10,464 nt of DNA from Solirubrobacteraceae bacterium (GTDB taxonomy: Bacteria > Actinomycetota > Thermoleophilia > Solirubrobacterales > Solirubrobacteraceae), in contig JANJUA010000061.1 in assembly GCA_024710825.1 (NCBI GenBank), positions 1 to 10,464 on the forward strand, written 5' to 3'. Shown in pieces: positions 8,066-10,464 of the stretch (the stretch's first letter is position 1; every line of letters begins with the position of its first letter). The position numbers and the translations under genes were made by a program. Under the pieces are notes generated by a model. The model was not told the DNA's origin, ran no database searches, and was given only the letters and a program-made list of their open reading frames with translations.

Positions 8066-8657
8066 GCAGCACCTCCTGGGCGCCGGCGAGCGAGCGACCG
8101 CGGCCGGCGAGCAGGACCGTGAGGTGGAAGAGCAGGTCGGCGGCCTCCGAGTCGACGCGCTCGTCGGTCTCCTCGCGCGCGGCGCGGGCCACCTCCTCGG
8201 CCTCCTCCTCGACCTTCGCCCCGCGCAGCGCGCCGTCGCCGAGCAGCTTGACCACGTAGGAGCCCTCGGGCCGCTCGGCTGCGCGGGCGGCGATCGTGCG
8301 CTCGAGCGCGGGCAGCGCCTCGAACGGGGCGGCCACGTCGACTTCGCCGCGGTGAAAGCAGGTGCGCTCGCCCGTGTGGCAGGCCGGCCCGGCCGGCTCG
8401 ACGAGCGCGAGCACCGCGTCGCCGTCACAGTCGAGGCGCAGCGCGCGGACCGCCTGGGTGTTGCCGGAGGTGGCGCCCTTGTGCCAGAGCTCGTCGCGCG
8501 AGCGGCTCCACAGGTGCAGCTCGCCGGTCTCGTTCGTGCGCCGCACCGCCTCCGCGTTGGTCCACGCGAGCGTGAGCACCTCGCCGGTCCGCCAATCCTG
8601 GATCACGCAGGCGGCCAGGCCGCGGTCGTCGAACGAGATCTCGGCGGGGTCGAGCAT
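8049..8657 (-). CDS. hisI: Bifunctional phosphoribosyl-AMP cyclohydrolase / phosphoribosyl-ATP pyrophosphatase
   Basis: This 202-residue HisIE fusion does the second and third steps of histidine synthesis. The N-terminal cyclohydrolase half has [18 protein letters not shown] at 49-66, the metal-binding DCDGD (Asp76, Cys77, Asp78, Asp80), and zinc-type cysteines 93 and 100 in [10 protein letters not shown]. The C-terminal HisE half starts near residue 112 and has GSYVVKLL at 132-139, the metal-binding acidic helix KVEEEAEEV at 148-156, and EAADLLFHL at 171-179. The ATG at 8657 has no Shine-Dalgarno; a possible -10 element sits 9 bases upstream, so the mRNA may be leaderless. Its 3' end holds the trpE ribosome binding site and start. 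Histidine genes next to trpE are common in actinobacteria, and both pathways use PRPP. HisI and HisE are usually separate in well-studied actinomycetes, so the fusion is somewhat unusual. Confidence 0.95.
   Translation of the reverse strand: MLDPAEISFDDRGLAACVIQDWRTGEVLTLAWTNAEAVRRTNETGELHLWSRSRDELWHKGATSGNTQAVRALRLDCDGDAVLALVEPAGPACHTGERTCFHRGEVDVAAPFEALPALERTIAARAAERPEGSYVVKLLGDGALRGAKVEEEAEEVARAAREETDERVDSEAADLLFHLTVLLAGRGRSLAGAQEVLHDRRR
8072..8077 (-). promoter_or_regulatory. Shine-Dalgarno for trpE
   Basis: A perfect AGGAGG on the minus strand within the last codons of hisIE, 6 bases before ATG at 8065. It fixes the trpE start and is the strongest ribosome binding site of the operon. 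Confidence 0.8.
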
Positions 8658-8666
8658 CGGCAGGCG

Positions 8667-8672
8667 AGTCTA
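8667..8672 (-). promoter_or_regulatory. Possible -10 element of the hisIE-trp operon, leaderless type
   Basis: TAGACT on the minus strand fits TANNNT and ends 9 bases before the hisIE ATG. Transcription would begin at or within a few bases of the start codon, which fits the missing Shine-Dalgarno. I see no good -35 hexamer. The adjoining palindrome may be where a regulator binds. This is inferred from spacing and sequence only. Confidence 0.35.
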
Positions 8673-8676
8673 GTGC

Positions 8677-8688
8677 CACGCCGGCGTG
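8677..8688 (-). repeat. Perfect 12-bp palindrome, possible operator
   Basis: CACGCCGGCGTG reads the same on both strands and lies in the 34-bp gap before hisIE, 4 bases upstream of the possible -10 element. It would fall in the promoter spacer, a usual place for a repressor site. With no loop it makes a poor terminator hairpin. Palindromes of this length arise by chance several times per 10 kb at this GC content, so position is the main argument. Confidence 0.35.
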
Positions 8689-8691
8689 CGC

Positions 8692-10464
8692 TCAGGCGCC
8701 GGCCAGCGTCGTCACGAGGCGGCCGTCGAGCTCGCCCGCCGGCATGGGGCGCCCGAGCAGGTAGCCCTGGGCGGCCGGGCAGCCGAGCCCGGCCAGGTAG
8801 CGCCGCTGCGCCTCGTGCTCGACGCCCTCGGCGACCGCGTCCATGCCGAGCGCCTCGACGAGGCCGAGCATCGCGGAGACGATCGCGGCGGAGTCGCCGC
8901 AGCCCGGAACGCCGGCCAGGAACGAGCGGTCGATCTTGACGACGTGCACCGGCAGGTCGCGCAGGCGCCCGAGCGAGGACCAGCCGGCGCCGAAGTCGTC
9001 GATCGCCAGCCGCAGGCCCGCCTCGTGGAGGTCGTGCATCAGCGGCGCCGCGCCGCCGTCGTCGGCCAGCGCCAGCGACTCGGTGATCTCGATCGTCACG
9101 TCGGCGAGGTCGAGCCCGTCGGCGCCGAGGCGCGCGACCAGGTCGGCGGCGAAGCCGGGGCGGCTCATCTGCCGCGGCGAGACGTTCAGGTGCACGGGCA
9201 GGGCGACGCCGGCCGCCCGCCACGCGAGCCGCTGCGCGTTGACCGCCTCGGCCACCCACGCGCCCAGCCGGTCGATGAGCCCGGTCTCCTCGGCGAACGG
9301 CACGAACTCCGTGGGCAGCAGCAGCCCGCGGTCGGGATGCTGCCAGCGGACGAGCGCCTCGACCGCGGTGACCGCCCCGCCGTCGAGCGCCACGATCGGC
9401 TGCCAGTGCAGCACGAGCTCGTCGCCGGCGATCGCCCGCCGCAGACGGGTCGACAGCGACAGCCGCTCGATCGGCCGGCGCGGGTCGCCCGCGTAGACGA
9501 CGACCTCGCTGCGGCCGGCCGCCTTCGCCTCGTACATCGCCGCGTCGGCGTGCTTGAGCAGCGCCTCCGGGTCCTCGGCGTCGCGCGGGAACAGCGACAC
9601 GCCGACCGAGGCGCCGATGTGGAACTCGGCGCCGCCGATCCGGAACGGGTCCGCCAGCGCGCCCAGCACCGACGCGGCGGCGGCGCGCGCCGCCTCCTCC
9701 GCGCCCTCCGCGTCGAGGTCGGACAGCAGCACGAGGAACTCGTCGCCGCCCTGGCGCGCGAGGAGGTCGGTCGCGCGCGTGCGCTCGCGCAGACCGAGGG
9801 CGACGTCGATGAGCAGCTCGTCGCCGGCCCCGTGGCCGAGCGAGTCGTTGACCAGCTTGAAGTCGTCGAGGTCGAGGTACAGCAGCGCGACCGCCTCGCC
9901 CTTGCGCCGGGCGCGGGCCAGCGAGAGCTCCAGGTGCTCGCGCAGGAGCGCGCGGTTGGGCAGGCCGGTGAGCGGGTCGTGGTAGGCCAGGTAGGCGATC
10001 TGGCGCTCGGCGCGCCGCGCCTCCGTCACGTCGACGCCGGAGCTCAGCGTGGCGCTCGGGGTGCCGTCGTCGTCGCGCAGGACGGCGTGGTTCCAGCGGA
10101 CCACGCGCTCCTGTCCGTCGGCGTCGAGCACCGGGGTCTCGGCGGTCGCGTACGGCTCGCTCTGCACGGCGGACGCCGCGACCAGCCGCTGGAAGCTCGC
10201 GCGCTGCTCGTCGCGATGGGCCTCCGGCACGCAGCAGGCGAACCAGTCGCGCCCGGTCAGGGCGCCGTCGTCATGGCCGAGCATGGCGTGCCCGGCGCGG
10301 TTGAGCAGGGCGACGCGGCCGTCGGCGTCGAGGACCAGGACCACCATGCCCGCGAGGTCGAGGTAGCGCTGGGCGCGGTCGCGCTCCTCGCGCACGCTCT
10401 CCTCCGCGTGGCGCTGGGCCGTGATGTCGACGAGCACGCCCTGGGTGAACAGCGCCCGGCCGGC
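8692..10464 (-). CDS. PAS-GGDEF-EAL cyclic-di-GMP signalling protein, C-terminal part (cut by window edge)
   Basis: The frame is open to the right edge, so the true start lies outside; 590 residues are visible. They begin with the end of one PAS domain (LFTQGVLVDITAQRHAEE), then a second PAS (about 30-149). A GGDEF domain follows (about 157-315) with intact RQGGDEF at 237-243 and an inhibitory RxxD site, RATD, at 230-233. Next is an EAL domain (about 335-590) with EALVRW at 369-374, LNVSPRQ, EITES, DDFGAGWSSL at 489-498, KIDRSF and AEGVE at 545-549. The catalytic signatures of both domains are present, so it may both make and degrade cyclic di-GMP, with PAS sensing setting the balance. No membrane segment is seen in this part. 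It ends 34 bases before hisIE; I see no functional link to the trp genes. Confidence 0.95.
   Translation of the reverse strand, partial: AGRALFTQGVLVDITAQRHAEESVREERDRAQRYLDLAGMVVLVLDADGRVALLNRAGHAMLGHDDGALTGRDWFACCVPEAHRDEQRASFQRLVAASAVQSEPYATAETPVLDADGQERVVRWNHAVLRDDDGTPSATLSSGVDVTEARRAERQIAYLAYHDPLTGLPNRALLREHLELSLARARRKGEAVALLYLDLDDFKLVNDSLGHGAGDELLIDVALGLRERTRATDLLARQGGDEFLVLLSDLDAEGAEEAARAAAASVLGALADPFRIGGAEFHIGASVGVSLFPRDAEDPEALLKHADAAMYEAKAAGRSEVVVYAGDPRRPIERLSLSTRLRRAIAGDELVLHWQPIVALDGGAVTAVEALVRWQHPDRGLLLPTEFVPFAEETGLIDRLGAWVAEAVNAQRLAWRAAGVALPVHLNVSPRQMSRPGFAADLVARLGADGLDLADVTIEITESLALADDGGAAPLMHDLHEAGLRLAIDDFGAGWSSLGRLRDLPVHVVKIDRSFLAGVPGCGDSAAIVSAMLGLVEALGMDAVAEGVEHEAQRRYLAGLGCPAAQGYLLGRPMPAGELDGRLVTTLAGA

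Noticed and set aside
6812..8122. Plus-strand open frame of 436 codons opposite trpE
   Set aside because: Shadow of trpE, with His/Arg/Val-rich composition typical of antisense frames here.
8658..8691. T-box, trp leader peptide or rho-independent terminator before hisIE
   Set aside because: The gap is only 34 bases, has no Trp codon cluster and no hairpin followed by a T-run; the palindrome lacks a loop.

Overview
The window is very GC-rich, with a strong G/C bias at third codon positions, frequent GTG starts and tightly packed genes. Every gene I can support is on the minus strand, so the biological order runs from the right end to the left. Together with a compact hisIE-trp cluster and LivK-type lipoproteins, this suggests an actinobacterium, possibly of the class Thermoleophilia (Solirubrobacterales). 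That placement is an inference from style and gene content; no rRNA or other marker is present.

Layout in transcription order. (a) 10464-8692 is the 3' part of a large PAS-GGDEF-EAL cyclic-di-GMP enzyme, cut by the window edge. (b) A 34-bp gap (8658-8691) holds a perfect 12-bp palindrome and a possible -10 element just before hisIE. (c) 8657-1649 is a run of eight amino-acid biosynthesis genes: hisIE, trpE, trpG, trpD, trpC, trpF, trpB, trpA. Four junctions overlap by 4 to 19 bases and the rest overlap slightly or have gaps of no more than 38 bases. (d) 1636-1472 is a 54-codon two-helix membrane protein, 12 bases after trpA. (e) 1457-306 is a lipoprotein substrate-binding protein of the branched-chain-amino-acid type, 14 bases further on. 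(f) After a 101-bp gap with a possible promoter and a good ribosome binding site, 204-1 is the 5' end of a second, related lipoprotein, cut by the left edge.

How the genes work together. TrpE-TrpG make anthranilate from chorismate and glutamine. TrpD adds phosphoribose from PRPP, TrpF isomerises, TrpC closes the indole ring, and TrpA-TrpB make tryptophan. HisIE does the second and third steps of histidine synthesis, which also draws on PRPP. The set is a complete unfused chorismate-to-tryptophan pathway in the order E-G-D-C-F-B-A, often proposed as ancestral. The small membrane protein and first lipoprotein probably lie on the same transcript, which may tie an uptake or envelope function to tryptophan supply; that is inference.

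There is no gene-free stretch over 300 bases. I found no RNA gene, mobile element, CRISPR array or convincing terminator. Most of the window is ordinary biosynthesis. The points worth a second look are the tail of the operon, the palindrome ahead of hisIE, and substitutions in conserved TrpD and TrpB loops. I see no clear sign of a wholly new system.
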